Positions 48,405-60,359 of a DNA stretch of 64,000 nt are shown here, one piece after another (within the stretch, counting starts at the first letter, position 1; each line of letters begins with the position of its first letter). The notes beneath the pieces were generated by a model. That model ran no database searches. It was not told where the DNA came from and was given only the letters and a program-made list of their open reading frames with translations. This stretch comes from Hormiphora californensis (Eukaryota; Ctenophora; Tentaculata; Cydippida; Pleurobrachiidae), in contig CM035362.1 of assembly GCA_020137815.1 (NCBI GenBank), positions 3,295,414-3,359,413 of the forward strand. Direction: 5' to 3'. The position numbers and the translations under genes are program-made.

Positions 48405-49720
48405 TCGAGATAGGGGTTATGGATGTCTGAATGGACCCGCCGCCATTCAGTGAAACTTAATGGACATTGGACCCGCCTAAAAAGGGGTCAGGAAGCCGAA
48501 AACCTCAGAAAACTCCACCTGTGCATTCGTCGGAGTACAGGGTATAGCGCGACGTACCCAAGTAAAGTGCATGGTAGATTGTGTGGCTGTCAGTCCATTA
48601 TTGGCATATTATGCTCTCATATATGCTCCGACAGTCATGTGGTTTCTTTTTGTTTTGTTCGAACTTGGGGAAGGAGTGTCGAACAAGGGAAGTTTCTTCG
48701 AGTATGAAGCTGTGAAAACTGAACGCAACGAATTATCCTAGCGCACATGTAACCCCCACAAAATAGCATGCGCAAGTGGAGTTTTCTGAGCTTTTTTCTG
48801 GTCCTTTTTCTTAACTCGCCATTAATATACAGATTCTGACAGAAAATACGAGCAGGGAATTCCAGGTGGAAATTTGTATCACGGACTGTAAAGGGCGTCC
48901 TCTTTTCTCGTCTCTCCTTTCACTTTTTTAAATTCTTCACTCTTTCCCTTCCATGAAATTGCCGACGAAAATAAAAGCATCGATTGTTGCGCAAAATAAT
49001 AAAACAAGTTCTTACAAAGAGAAAAAAATAAACAGACAGCTGTTAAAAACACACATTGTACACCAACCATGATCTTTTTCATTTTTAAAGAAAAATATAA
49101 TTATCCTTACCCATGATTATGCTAATAATGTTAATCATAAAATAAGTTTAATCATTTATTCATAATTTATGATCATGAAAAATCTCAATGTACAATTGCG
49201 AACCTCGATTTACTGGACAGAAAACGACATGTTATTTTATACCTCTAAACCTGGTAAAATATAATTTATTCTTATTTAAGGGACCAACTTACAAAAAAAG
49301 AACTCGGGTATGTTAACCACAAGTACCAGGTTTAGAGATAAAATAACATAATGTTTATATTATAACCATCCAATAACACTCCTCGTGGAGGAGTTGACCG
49401 GTTGATTGAGGTTGTTTGTGTGCAGGAAAATAGTAAACCCACAATATTAAATACACATGACAGTTGCAGTACTAACTGCGTCCCCATATGACGAAGCCAC
49501 ACTACAGCACTGCAGTATTGACTTGACGACTTGTAATATTGTGTTTGAAAACTATAGTGATACCCTATTACCCTGATCTCTGACTCAATAATCTCTATCT
49601 ACCTAATAAATTACCTATATATATTAACACTGCTAAGCAGTAACAATTACTCTGTGTCAAACCCTGATAATATCAGGGCGATGTATAAAATTAAAATATT
49701 GCGGTTAAAACTAGCATTAT
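48405..49720. other. Non-coding interval
   Basis: No exon chain found. Part of the 29-bp unit theme recurs near 48630-48690 (TTTGTTTTGTTCGAACTTGG). Confidence 0.45.
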
Positions 49721-49724
49721 AATA

Positions 49725-49932
49725 CAGTTGGACCCCGATTAAACGGCACCCTCGGGGGAACTGTGGTCAGAGCATTGGCCTGACAGCGGGGGAAAGGGTT
49801 TTATCCGTTAAATCGGGGTGTCCGCTAAATCGGGGTCAAATACTGTTGATTTTCTATATATCAGGGGAAGATTAGGCTGCCGTTAAATCGGGGGGCCGCT
49901 AAATCGGGGGCCGTTAAATCGGGGTCCGACTG
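49725..49932. mobile_element. pogo-like MITE with nested tiny element
   Basis: CAGTTGGACCCCGATTAAAC to GGGGTCCGACTG, TA on both sides. At about 49760-49786 it is interrupted by ACTGTGGTCAGAGCATTGGC then CTGACAG, one end of the tiny element, so that sequence moved into the MITE later. Confidence 0.8.
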
Positions 49933-50065
49933 TACTACAATTCACCTGATGCAGCCCCCTATAAAATTGCGAATTTCTGGCGGCGCCAGGTCCCGATCAT
50001 TTAATTTGATTCTCAATTCCCAAATTACAGTGCTGTCAGATGGGGTCTGGCGCCGCCACCCAGAT

Positions 50066-53000
50066 CTAAACATGGGCCGTATGAACAATCGTCACTTCAT
50101 TTGATGCCACCTCCCACTCAGATCCATTGTTATCATCGATCGGGAAAATATTAGCATAACTCGGCTCAAGGGCCTGTTTAATCCGGTTAACAATATCCGG
50201 ACATCGCGTCCTTACCACAGCTCTAACAGTTACAAGTAGTATTGCAACGATACATGCACACACCACGGGTACAACAACAAAGGACCAGTTAAACTTTGTC
50301 CGGACCTCCATACACTCCGACCAGGGGGACGTGGAGAATCCGTTTGAGGCGTGAACACGAACTGAGTAGGTTGAGAAGGATGAGAGGTCATCGATTATGA
50401 ATTTATCTGTTTTGAGTTTGTAGAGCTCTGAAACGGGTTTCTCGGTTGCGTAAAAGCACTGATTTTCAGGGAAGATTTCCAACATTTTGGATACATTCGT
50501 TGCTGTTGCAGTTTCTGAATCCCAGACAAGGATTTCAATGGATGATTTAGATGTTTCCACTAGTCGGACGCGGGGGCTACTTTTCAGTACTTGATGGTTT
50601 GTTCGTGCGGGAACCACCGTTAATGGTCCATCTCCAACTGAGTTTTGGGGGGTAATTGTGATATTGTACTCCGTTCCCATGGAAAGCTTCTCGAAGAGCG
50701 CATAGCCACTGTCAACAACATAACTCTGATCGCCCGGAGAAATGGAAACCGTGAAACGCAACGTCTCATCAAACCATAGAGTCCTGGGTATCTCGGGCCA
50801 ATCAAGGGCTAGGCTTGTTTCACCTGATATCACTGCCACCGGCCCGACCACTGCGTCTCTTGGCTCAGCTTTGGCAGTTTGAAATGTTAGAGTGTCTGTT
50901 AGGGGGGAATTGTAGGTGGTCGTTACCCACCACTTATACACACGATATGGCGTCAGGGAGATTAATGTCAGAGTTGTGTTAGATGTTGTTGTGAACGGAT
51001 CAGTGGCGGGGGAGGGATCAGAAATGAAGACCCGGAATAATCCTGAGTATCCATCAGGTCGTTTCCATGACAACATAACACTTGTATCAGTCTTGTTTGA
51101 CGTCACCCCACCTCCATCACCTCCACCAGGCTGGACTGTGATCCTTGTGTGTGATGAAATATAGAAGACATCATAAAACACCCCACACTGATAGTACCCG
51201 CTGTCCCGGTCCCGTGGTGACGTCACTGTGACATTAAACTCCCAGTAAGGCTCCACAAACTCCACCGTTATGGCAGTTCGCCAATCTGGGACAAGGGGTA
51301 GGCCATTTCGGTAGCAGCGTGTGTTTGCGGTGTTGATAAACCGTCCTTCAGGTTGGTTAGCCTCGTTGGAGAGTGAGTGGAAGGAGAGGGTGAAGGAGGG
51401 GGAGGAGGGAGGGAGAAGGATGGATGCGGAGTGAGAGGAAGAGATGACGGGACCCGGGTAGACTGTTGTTATGAATTTCATCATTATCGCATTGTTGGAT
51501 ATCATGATGCTGTAGCTGGAATCAAACCTGGGTAGAATGAAGGAGCGGTAAGTTTTATGAAGGAGCAGTTTACAGATTTATGAAGGAGCATTTATAATGA
51601 TCACCAAAAATTGTAAGAACTCTTGCCTTCTTTACCTTTCTGAAAAGTAGTAATTAAAGGTACTTTCCCCGTTAACAGAGGGCTCGGTGGTTCCTCGACC
51701 CGTACTTGATAAGGCGTAGTTGTGGTAATGGAGTAACATATTAGGAGGGGGAGAGTGGAGAAACACCTGCAGGAATAATATATATTCATTTAATTTGATT
51801 TTGAGTTAGTAGAACTGGGGCAATTTTGGTTCATGTTGCTGAGGAATTTTAGTTTTCTCCTTCCGGAAACTAAACTTCCTCATAAATTCTACAATGTTAC
51901 TACAGTTGGATCCGTTTACCGGGATCCTGATCGGTCAGGGACCCTGCAGCAGGGGAAAGCGTTTTTTCCTGGTAACTCGCGGTTCCCGGTAACTCTAAGT
52001 CTGACTGTTATACCTCTGCAGTAAATGAAGGCTGGGAGGAGCGTAATCTCCACATTTCGTATTCTGTCAGATTCATTGTCACATCCTTATTGTACATCTC
52101 TGCAGTTGTAGAAAATAGTTTTATGAAGGAGCAGCACTATACATGGGCATCAATATTGCTAGAGTAACGTACTGTTATAAGTAACAACACTTTTTATCTC
52201 TACACGGCCATATATCAAGTCAAAAGGATGTACTATTTACCGTAGTTCGAGTGATGAACCTCCTCCAGTCGAGACTCCTTGGTCCGGGGTGAGAGAATGT
52301 GGCCTATTTCTGTAGTTGTAGAGGAGGAACTATAATCTCCAGGGATTATGTTCAGATGGTAGGGGGTAGTGAATATGTGACCTCCACAGTCGCTACTGGC
52401 ACGGCACCTGGAATTATATATAGACAATTAAAGAGAAACAAGTACAGTGCTGCTGTAATACGACTATACATTCAATCAAAAATAGGAGCTTTCGACTGAT
52501 CTATGTCAGACCTCTTCAGCTATGTCAGCTCGCTATATATGTCAGCTTACGGCTTACGCTTCGGGCTCGCGTAAGCTCACACCGGGCCTTCGGCCCGGTG
52601 TGAGAGCTGACAGACGAGGAACATGTCAAATATAGACCCGGGGTTATTGATCCCAGCTTCAAGCCACATGATCGACCTGCCGTGTTATACGTGTCACTGA
52701 CTGTGACTGATATAAAGATATTTTACTACTCATATCGCAGAGGGATCACGTGGTAGAGGAACTCAGTATAACTCACCGGTACCAGCCAGCGTCATCCAAG
52801 GTAACATGTGGAAAGAGGAAGTGCCCAGCACCCGTCCTTACCAGAACATCTGGATGGATCTCCACGGGAACATCTTCATCACACTCCTCGCTATCACATC
52901 TGTGGGAGGGGGGGGGGGGGTATTAATAGAGGATATCTGTGGAGAGGCGGAGGGGGGGGGGGGTATTAATCGAGGATATCTGTGGGGGGGGGGGGCGGGG

Positions 53001-55858
53001 GGTATTAATCAAGGATATCTGGTGGAGGGGGGGGGGTATTAATCGAGCAATTTCATTGGGGGAACAATTTCATTGGGGGGACCTAAGGTTCAGACACCAA
53101 TTCTTTCATTTTGTACCAACCCGCAGCTCCTTTGGCAACTTTTGAGTTTTGCCAAAGGAAGGAATTAATGGCGAAAGCCAATCATAAAGTTAGTTAGTAG
53201 AAGCGAGCATGAATAGAACTGCAATTTCTGGTGAGGGAGAGGATTTATAAAATTATATATATTAATATTATTCTATTTCTATCCGCCGCATTTTACAACT
53301 CGATTATGATATTTTGGAATTTAATTCAGTCGTGCATATTGCAGCTGAAATTTAATCTCTCCTTATCTAATCTAACAATCTCTCTTTTGTTTCCTGTAGT
53401 AAGATAAAAGTAAAAGTAAGAGATCTTATTTGCCAGGCCGGCCGTAACTTATAAATAAAACGAGTAAAACTACCCCCAGTAAAAATATGCAGAGAATTTG
53501 CCGAAATATGTAGCTTTCCCTATATAATATTGCAACATAACATATCTCTCTCTCGATCTCTATAGTCTCTCTCTCTCTCTCTCTCTCTCCCCCCCTCCCT
53601 CTCCCTTTTCTTCTCCTTTTCCCCTCTCTCTCTTCTTTTTCAACCTTCCCCCCCCCTTCCTTTTTTTTTTTTTTTCCTTTTTTTTTCCAAAATTTTCCCC
53701 CCCCTTTTTTCCTTTTTTTTTTTTTTTTCCCCTTTTTTTTCCCAAAACCCCCTCCCTTCCTTTTTCCCTTAAACCCCTTCTCCCCTTTCCATTTCCAAAC
53801 TCCCCTTTCCTTTCTTTCCCCCTTTCCCCCCTTCTTTTAACTCCTCCTTCCTTCTTCGGGGGGGGCCCCCCCCCACCAGGGAAAAAACCCGGGTCTGGGT
53901 TTTAAAAAAAAAGGGGGATTTCCTCCCCCCCTCCAAAAATCGGGGGGCTTTGTCTTTTCCCCTTTTTCCTTTAAAAAAAATCTCCCGGCTTTTACACACT
54001 TTTTTTAAAATTAAAGGGGGTTCCTTTTTTTTTAAAATTTAAAAAAAAAAAAATAAAAAAAAAAAAAAAAAAAAATCTTTTTTTACCCTTCTAAATTTTT
54101 TTTTTTTTTGTTTGGGGGGTTTTTTCCCCACCCCAATTTTGGGGGGGGGTGGGGGGGGTCCCCAAAAACCCTTTTTAAAAAATTTTAATTTAAAAAAGTT
54201 AAAAAAAAGGTGGGGAAAAAAAGGACCAAAGTTTTCTCCGGTTTTCTCTCTCTCTCCACTTTCTTCTCTCTCTCTCTTTTCTCAACCTTGCCCACCCACC
54301 AAGCGGCTGTGCCATTTATTATTAGGTTATTATTAGGTTAGGATCAAACATAAATTCCAGTTTCACATGGGGTAACCTGAAATAACACAAACACAAAAAT
54401 ATGCTGCCATGCTTATATTATATATATATATTATTAATATAAATGAACAACGATAAAATGATAACCATATTGACCATGATAACTGCGATAACCACTATAA
54501 CCATGGTTACCACATGGTAACCAGGCCATGATAACTGACAACTTCATAACCATGATAACCATGATAACTGGCAACTTCATAACCATGGTAACTATGATAA
54601 CCATGATAACCACATGCCACATGGTAACCATGGTAACTGCACTGACCTGTACAGTTGCGTGTCAGGTTGAGGAACACCCCGTACCAGACAAGGAACAACA
54701 GCGGTCTGGTTGAAAATATATGATAGCGGTAGTGGTTCCATTAGCAGATCAGGGTCCTCAAAAAGGGTACATGGGTGGACTTTGATACTGTTATCCGGCT
54801 CGTAGTATGCTCCTGTAGATAGAGAGAGGGGAATCAATACACGCAAGGCTGGGGATTTACACAGCTTAGTTTTAAAATTTGACAGCGGAATTCCTTGCCT
54901 TTTTATGAATTAAAGAACTAAAATTTGACGTACGGCGCGAAAAAGAGAGATCTATTATACACCTAGTGCTAAATGGTGTTTTTCTCTACGCCATTTGTGT
55001 TTGCCGTCGACTTTAAAAACAATACATAACAAGCTCATGGGAAGCTGGAGAAAAGACAGTTTTCTCAGTTTCAGTAGTGTCTGACCATGTGGTCTGGAAA
55101 CCAGTAGGCCGGGTTTCCAGACAGCTCAGTCGGACACTACTCCACATAGTGTTTCATGTACCGTGAGAGTCGTTATGACGGCGGTGATGTTGTCCCAGTC
55201 CTAGGAAGCACTTCTCTGTTGGACTACACTCAACACTTTCCAGGTCCTCCAGGGTCGCGTTTATACCATCTGGAATGTAGGGAATATAATGTGTGGTAAA
55301 TCTTACGTTGCGAGGATACCGGAAGGCAGCCATTTGAATGATTTGGGCGATGGGGAGACCGTCTCAAGTAAATATATCAAGTAAGTAAGTTAAAAAGACT
55401 AGGATATAACCGAGCTGCTGTAGCCCACAGACTATAGTGTCTGACGGTGTGTAAGGTCCCATGTTTAGATATACCTTACTCTCGTTAATTAAGCTCGCAT
55501 ATTTCAAGAAAGCAATCCAAAAAACAAAAAGAACTTCTCCTTTATCAAGAAACTAAACAAGTTTGGGGTGTTATATTTTGTTGTGGTGTCTCTGAATTGT
55601 GTGATTTACATTTGAAAAGTTTCTTATAAAAAAGTTTCTTACTAAAGCGTTTCTTAAAAAACGAGAGTAAGGTATGTGGACGGCTATTTAAATAGCTATA
55701 GGTTAGTTTAGTAATGAATCATTAATGAATTATGACTCACAAATATCTGCAGTGTATGTTCCACTTCCTCCCCTCACCTCCTCTCCCTCCACCTGGAACC
55801 TGACATGCTGGGTGAGGGGTGGTAACAACAGGAACACCGCCAGAATTGTGGTTGCCAT
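50066..55858 (-). CDS. Ig-like/fibronectin III single-pass receptor, eight exons
   Basis: Type I plasma-membrane protein of 786 residues, likely in adhesion or signalling; ligand unknown. Minus exons: 55741-55858, 55162-55269, 54647-54812, 52777-52899, 52241-52407, 52014-52099, 51636-51766, 50066-51527; phases 1, 1, 2, 2, 1, 0, 2 all agree. MATTILAVFLLLPPLTQ is a signal peptide. A first Ig-like domain spans exons 3-5 (VVPCLVRG to TLDDAGWYRCRASS). A second has DRDSGYYQCGVF. Three FN3-like repeats follow in the large last exon (TSVMLSWKRPDGY; SLALDWPEI; a diverged third ending YSVRVHASNGFSTSPWS). TM is about 714-738 (FVVVPVVCACIVAILLVTV). The 48-residue tail has one tyrosine (LEPSYANIF) and no kinase or ITIM motif. 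Confidence 0.9.
51903..52007. mobile_element. pogo-like MITE next to a splice donor
   Basis: CAGTTGGATCCGTTTACCGG to GTCTGACTG. On the minus strand it starts immediately after the GTATAA donor of exon 6 of the Ig/FN3 gene (donor motif 52008-52013). Confidence 0.75.
52525..52625. mobile_element. CCGGGC-hairpin element, variant
   Basis: GTCAGCTTACGGCTTACGCT to CCGGTGTGAGAGCTGACAG, with hairpins CTTACGCTTCGGGCTCGCGTAAG and CACACCGGGCC/GGCCCGGTGTG. In intron 4 of the Ig/FN3 gene. Confidence 0.6.
52900..53050. repeat. G-rich repeat forming a splice acceptor tract
   Basis: About four units of a variable G run plus GTATTAATCGAGGATATCTG. On the minus strand each unit ends in CCCCCACAG-like sequence; the innermost one is the acceptor tract of exon 4 of the Ig/FN3 gene. 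Confidence 0.75.
53545..54290. repeat. Homopolymer-rich low-quality-looking region
   Basis: A run of C, T, A and G homopolymers (for example CCCCCCC, T(20), A(17), GGGGGGGGGG) bounded by CTCTCT tracts. It is unlike any other part of the window and resembles failed consensus across a microsatellite. ORFs within it are not credible. Confidence 0.75.
54440..54645. repeat. ATAACCATGRTAAC repeat beside a donor
   Basis: Many copies of AACCATGGTTACC, ATGATAACC and relatives, ending at the GTCAGT donor of exon 3 of the Ig/FN3 gene. Confidence 0.8.
55074..55140. repeat. Dispersed GTGTCTGAC...GTCTGG hairpin
   Basis: AGTAGTGTCTGACCATGTGG and its inverse; related sequences are at 3570-3600, 55436-55450 and 62012-62052. 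In intron 2 of the Ig/FN3 gene, 22 nt from a donor. Confidence 0.6.
55471..55676. mobile_element. MITE with ATACCTTACTCTCGTT ends
   Basis: Terminal inverted repeats ATACCTTACTCTCGTT and AACGAGAGTAAGGTAT bound about 200 bp in intron 1 of the Ig/FN3 gene. Confidence 0.75.
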
Positions 55859-55869
55859 GGTAACTAGCC

Positions 55870-56805
55870 GGCTGAAAATGCTGACGTCATGATATATTGC
55901 AGCTTGTTTTTGGGGGGAGGGCTATTCACGGTATTCTTATTACATTGCTGTAGAAAATTATTTATTGATTAGTATAAATCAAATCAATTGTTATGAAATT
56001 TTGATCACTCAAATCTGAATCTGCATCAGTTATACAAGCGTGTAGTGTAAATTGTACAAATGACACGAGAAGGAAATTAAATATTTTCTTATTGTTTCTT
56101 TCTCAGCCAGATCTGAATTGTACTATAGTAATTTTACAGGCTTTTCATTTCTCACACAACATATGACAACATAAGATTGAGACAACATAAGAGTGAGACA
56201 ACAAGAGTGAGGCAACAATTGATTGAGGCAGATCAGGCACTGCACCAAGATTGAGACATCATCTGCATCAGGTACATCATCAGGTACACATGCTGTAAGA
56301 AGATAGGGTCCATCAATAAGACAAAATACGGATATACGTTTGCTATCTAGTTTATTTCAAGTACGTCTCAGGCCGTTATGCAAATTTTAAGTTATATTTG
56401 AACCCAGCAGAGCTCTCGATCTTGAATAATATAAAAATAAAATGGAGCCGTGGCACGTTGATCTTGAAGAATATAAAATTGGGTCTGCTGCAGGCGCCGC
56501 AATTTGGAAACATAGAATACTGCAGCAGCACAAAAGATGAGCACTGTGTATAGTTACACTTGCAAAGTTCAAGTTGCAATGCGGCCCCCCTCATTTTACC
56601 AACACATCACACAGATTTGTAAACTTGGTATAATATACAAATTGGGGTCAACAATTATAATACCTGCAGGGGGCCGCGGCGTTATTATGATATACTCGAT
56701 ACAAAGCCGCGGCGTAGATTCTTGTGCCCCGCAACTTTGTAATTTCTTGTGGTGAGAAATGAATACCATTATTTATTCACGTGCAGAGGACGCATAATAG
56801 TATAC
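55870..56805. other. Intergenic, no gene seen
   Basis: AT-rich. A 17-bp block (GATCTTGAA-AATATAAAA) is repeated near 56417 and 56460. AGCCGCGGCG occurs near 56704 with a relative near 56672. Confidence 0.45.
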
Positions 56806-56808
56806 GAT

Positions 56809-56943
56809 ATGTCGGACCCCGATTTACCGGCATGCTCGAGGTTTAATCGCACGGTATATCGGGGTTCAAATACAGTTAATTTCCTATATCGGGGGAAGTT
56901 TGTATCCTTCCATCGCGGTTTCGGTAAATCGGGGCTTCGACTG
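56809..56943. mobile_element. pogo-like MITE, TACCGGG subtype
   Basis: ATGTCGGACCCCGATTTACC to TCGGGGCTTCGACTGTA, somewhat decayed. Confidence 0.7.
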
Positions 56944-57502
56944 TATTATAAGATTTCGGTAAACAGAGTGCTAACATAAAGAGAAGCCTACGTGCAAGTC
57001 GGTATTGAAACAACGATATATGTTTGGTATAAATGAAAATACACAAAACAATGTTATAGAAGTGATAAATTATATAACAGTTGCCTAGAAAGAAACGATA
57101 TAGCTAGGCAACCATGTAACTGTGTATAGCAGTGTTTGTACAACAAATCAGAGCATAATATATCATCTTCCAGGGCCCGACTTCATACTAAAATTGTTTT
57201 GTACAAAGGTAAGTGATCTACGCAGACTGGGAACATTATATTAATATTATCCGACGCACGACCTAAACTAAATTCAATCAACTTATATTTTTCTTCAATC
57301 TCAATCTCAAGAAGAAAAAAAAAAGGGAAAGCATAAGCATGCACCATACGACGAGAGAGAAGAAAGATAGAGTGGGGGATAGGGATATATAGAGAGAGAA
57401 ATAGAGAAAGAAAGATAGAGAGAGATCTTGTTCTTAAGGGAGGGGAATTTAATCCGGTTTCGGGTCGGCTGACTTAAAAACTCCGCGTTTTGGTCAACAT
57501 AA

Positions 57503-58369
57503 TAACGTGTTGGGCAAAAAAAATGTCCCCCCTAGACTAGCATGGTTCCAGATATCGTAGAGCTCTAAAATTTTACACAGTTATTCTATGGGACAAATAA
57601 ATAGGTCCCACAAAATTTCAGACTTTTAGCTCAAAGTTCATGTTTTTGATAGGAATGAACATTGTCATTCATTCCAAAAAACATGATTATTCGGTCCAAA
57701 TGTTAAGCAATTGTCTTTGGCTCTCGATTTTCTTTCAAATGCGACCAAGAAAAGCCAAAACGGATAACCACAAGGCACACAGTGGTCATATTTCTAACTG
57801 TCAGTCAGGTCATGTGATCCTCACCGAATCGTGTAAGTTATTCTGAATTGCTAATCAGGATTAGTTGTGGAGAATCACGTATCACAGCCGCTAATGAGGG
57901 ATGCAGATGACGATGATGATTGGCAATGAGATCCGAAGCTCATTAACAAGTCACCTCTTTACCCAAGTGCTCCCGAATCACATCCCTCATTAGCGACAGT
58001 GATACGTGATTCTTCCCCACTAAGCCTGATTAGCAATTCGCGATTCGGTGGGGATCACATGACCTGACTAACTGTCAGAAACATGACCACTGTGTGCCTT
58101 GTGGTTGTCCATTTTGACTTTTCTTGGTCGCATTTGAAAGAAAATCGATAGCCAAAGACAATTGCTTAACATTTGGACCAAATAATCATGTTTTTTGGAA
58201 TGAATGACAATGTTCATTCCTATCAAAAAAATGAACTTTGAGCTAAAAGTCTGAAATTTTGTGGGACCTATTTATTTGTCCCATAGAATAACTGTGTAAA
58301 ATTTTAGAGCTCTACGATATCTGGAACTATGCTAGTCTAGGGGGGACATTTTTTATGCCCAACACGTTA
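57503..58369. mobile_element. Very long foldback element, about 390-bp arms
   Basis: Starts TAACGTGTTGGGCA and ends with the exact inverse. The arms (57503-57900 and 57975-58369) match almost base for base, for example CCAGATATCGTAGAGCTCTA and its inverse, with a loop of about 75 bp. No ORF. High arm identity implies recent formation or conversion. Confidence 0.9.
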
Positions 58370-58408
58370 AAAAGAAGAGAACAAGGATCGGTTGATTATT
58401 TATTAGCC

Positions 58409-58545
58409 GCATAATAAGTTTTGATTTCTCCTTCCGGCTGAACAAAATGATAGACGGGTTAGTACCTATTTTATTGTAGAAGAACTCGTTCTTCTACAAT
58501 AATACATCATTTTGTACAGCCGGAAGGAGAAATCAAAACTTATTA
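58409..58545. mobile_element. Foldback element, 137 bp
   Basis: AATAAGTTTTGATTTCTCCT and inverse, with an inner palindrome ATTGTAGAAGAACTCGTTCTTCTACAAT at the centre. Confidence 0.85.
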
Positions 58546-58811
58546 ACTATTAAAAGGAAGTAAACCGTTATATTGGACCAATGTTATTGGTCATCTAAAA
58601 AATCAAAACTCAAAAGACTGCCTATTATAGGCTATATTAGTATTATGTATGTTCCTAATATAGTTTTTATCTGAAGCATTCATTGCATTGTAGCGGAGTA
58701 CTAAATATGCAGTAGAGTAGTATGCCGTCTCAGCTTATTAATAGTATGAAATGGCCAACACAACGTTTATGGTTATAATTGAAGCTGTTTCTAAGAATCT
58801 ATGATTCCAAG

Positions 58812-58921
58812 TAGGAACCGACCGAATCATGAAATACTGGTCCCTGATTGGCTGATAACCAGTCACGTGACCTAAATAACGAGTTCTGATTGGTTGTTTA
58901 CTTGTGTCGCGTCGGTTCCTG
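58812..58921. mobile_element. hAT-like MITE, target duplication ATTCCAAG
   Basis: Complete copy with perfect 8-bp duplication; one 1-bp insertion in the right end (GTCGCGTCGG). Confidence 0.92.
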
Positions 58922-59019
58922 ATTCCAAGAACCCCTAGTTTGAATGATCGCTATTATAATAGTCGCGAAACGATGCAGGATGCTATAACAAATGTAAAAC
59001 ACAAAGAGATAAAAAGACA

Positions 59020-60165
59020 TAGATAGAAAGATATCACTGTGATTTGTGGGGATTGTGTCCTCAGGAGAACTCGACAGGGCGATGAAATTTTCCTGGAGTA
59101 CTGTACAAATACAAACACGATAGAAAGATAGAAATATAAATAGAGTAGGGTCTGACGGTCAACAACGCCGAAATAGGGAACAACATGTTTTCCCGACAAG
59201 ATAGAAAGCTAATTCCGGTTGCGTTGGATTCGTATTGAAAAGCACATTCAGAAACATGTTGTTCCCTATTTCGGCGTTGATGCAGATGACCGTCACTCGT
59301 CAGACCCTTATAAAATAGACCTTAAAAACTACCGTTGTTTTTAATTTGTAGAAAAATAAATATGTATGGGAAGATGGTTTCATCAAGTCCGTTCTTACCA
59401 AACAGATCACAATGTTTTCTTTTGACCTCCATGGACTGAAGCCTCCAGCTCCAGACTATCATAATTCGGCTCATAGGCATACGCAATTTTGCGATAACTA
59501 CCCTGATATATTATAGAGGAATTTCCCTGAAATTTCCCTGAAATCTCGGAGAATAGCCGTCACTGAAGCCGGATATCTCAGGTCTTCGGGGTATATAGCC
59601 GCGTGACCTAAACCTGAGACTGTTTCCCCCATATTTGCAATATTTATCATAATATGAAGAGATGGAAGGGAAATCGCTAGTATATTGGCAAACGACTGAC
59701 ATTTAGGTTAAACGACGCCATCAAGTTTAAAAAGTATTTATTTACAGCAATTATGGACTATTGTAAATGAAACAATTTTATCAACAACAGATAATAGATA
59801 TGTTTTGTGCATGTAAAAGGTATACGGAGCTGCGAGCAGGAAAGGCAGAGGTGGAAAATAAGGGGCCCGCGGGTTAAGAAAACATAAAGGGGGAAGATAC
59901 ACATACTCTCTCTCTCTCTTTCTCTCTGATCTCACTTTTTTTGGTCGTGTAGTATTTTCCTGGAAAAAGGCTCCTCGAACTCTAAGTATAGTCGGTAGAT
60001 AAACACTAATATAAAGTTATTGGTTCCAGGGTCGTTGTCAGGGTCAAGCAAGGAAAACAAAGAGTTCGCCGCTTCAACAACAAGTTCCAGGAAGTTTTGT
60101 GTGTCTACGATCGACTTTGGATCGGGAAGACAGTAAGACTCACACGTCTCTTGTTGAGTCTCATC
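59020..60165 (-). CDS. Unresolved gene, three candidate exons
   Basis: On the minus strand a frame from about 60165 to 59936 reads SYCLPDPKSIVDTQNFLELV, then NSLFSLLDPDNDPG, and ends at a GTGAGA donor in phase 2. A block at 59399-59502 (acceptor ATATCAG, donor GTAAGA) continues in phase (VVIAKLRMP, SMEVKRKHCDLFG). A third from 59100 (acceptor TTTGTACAG) reads VLQENFIALSSSPEDTIPTN. The first and last exons are unknown. The plus strand of 60099-60347 is also open and protein-like (ARLIKDLLSKFGDIDHD, to a stop at 60347), so coding strand there is uncertain. A foldback element sits in the second intron. Confidence 0.35.
59148..59307. mobile_element. Foldback element, 160 bp
   Basis: GGGTCTGACGGTCAACAACG and CGCCGAAATAGGGAACAACA arms, inverted at the right end with a short insertion. 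Confidence 0.8.
59515..59625. repeat. Dispersed GGAATAGCCGTCACT repeat
   Basis: AATCTCGGAGAATAGCCGTC and CTCAGG blocks; related copies at 61525-61615 and 62785-62910. Confidence 0.65.
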
Positions 60166-60359
60166 TCTTCCTCAACAACACGTCTCTGGGTACTGCAGCA
60201 AGGCTTATAAAAGATTTGTTGAGTAAATTCGGTGACATTGATCATGACACCTTCAACCCGTTTCAAACTTCCCTATTAGAGACTGCAACGTATAAAGACG
60301 CGGGACGCCCTTATTTTAGCGATCGCGGCATAATATCAGCGGGATAGCCGATAGGCGGC

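Noticed and set aside
53560-54336. Lys/Gly-rich ORFs in the homopolymer region
   Set aside because: The sequence is probably unreliable and the frames arise from homopolymers.
58954-59199. Hydrophobic minus ORF as a membrane protein
   Set aside because: Its first third lies in a foldback element and it crosses a likely acceptor at 59100; the in-phase reading from 59100 is different.
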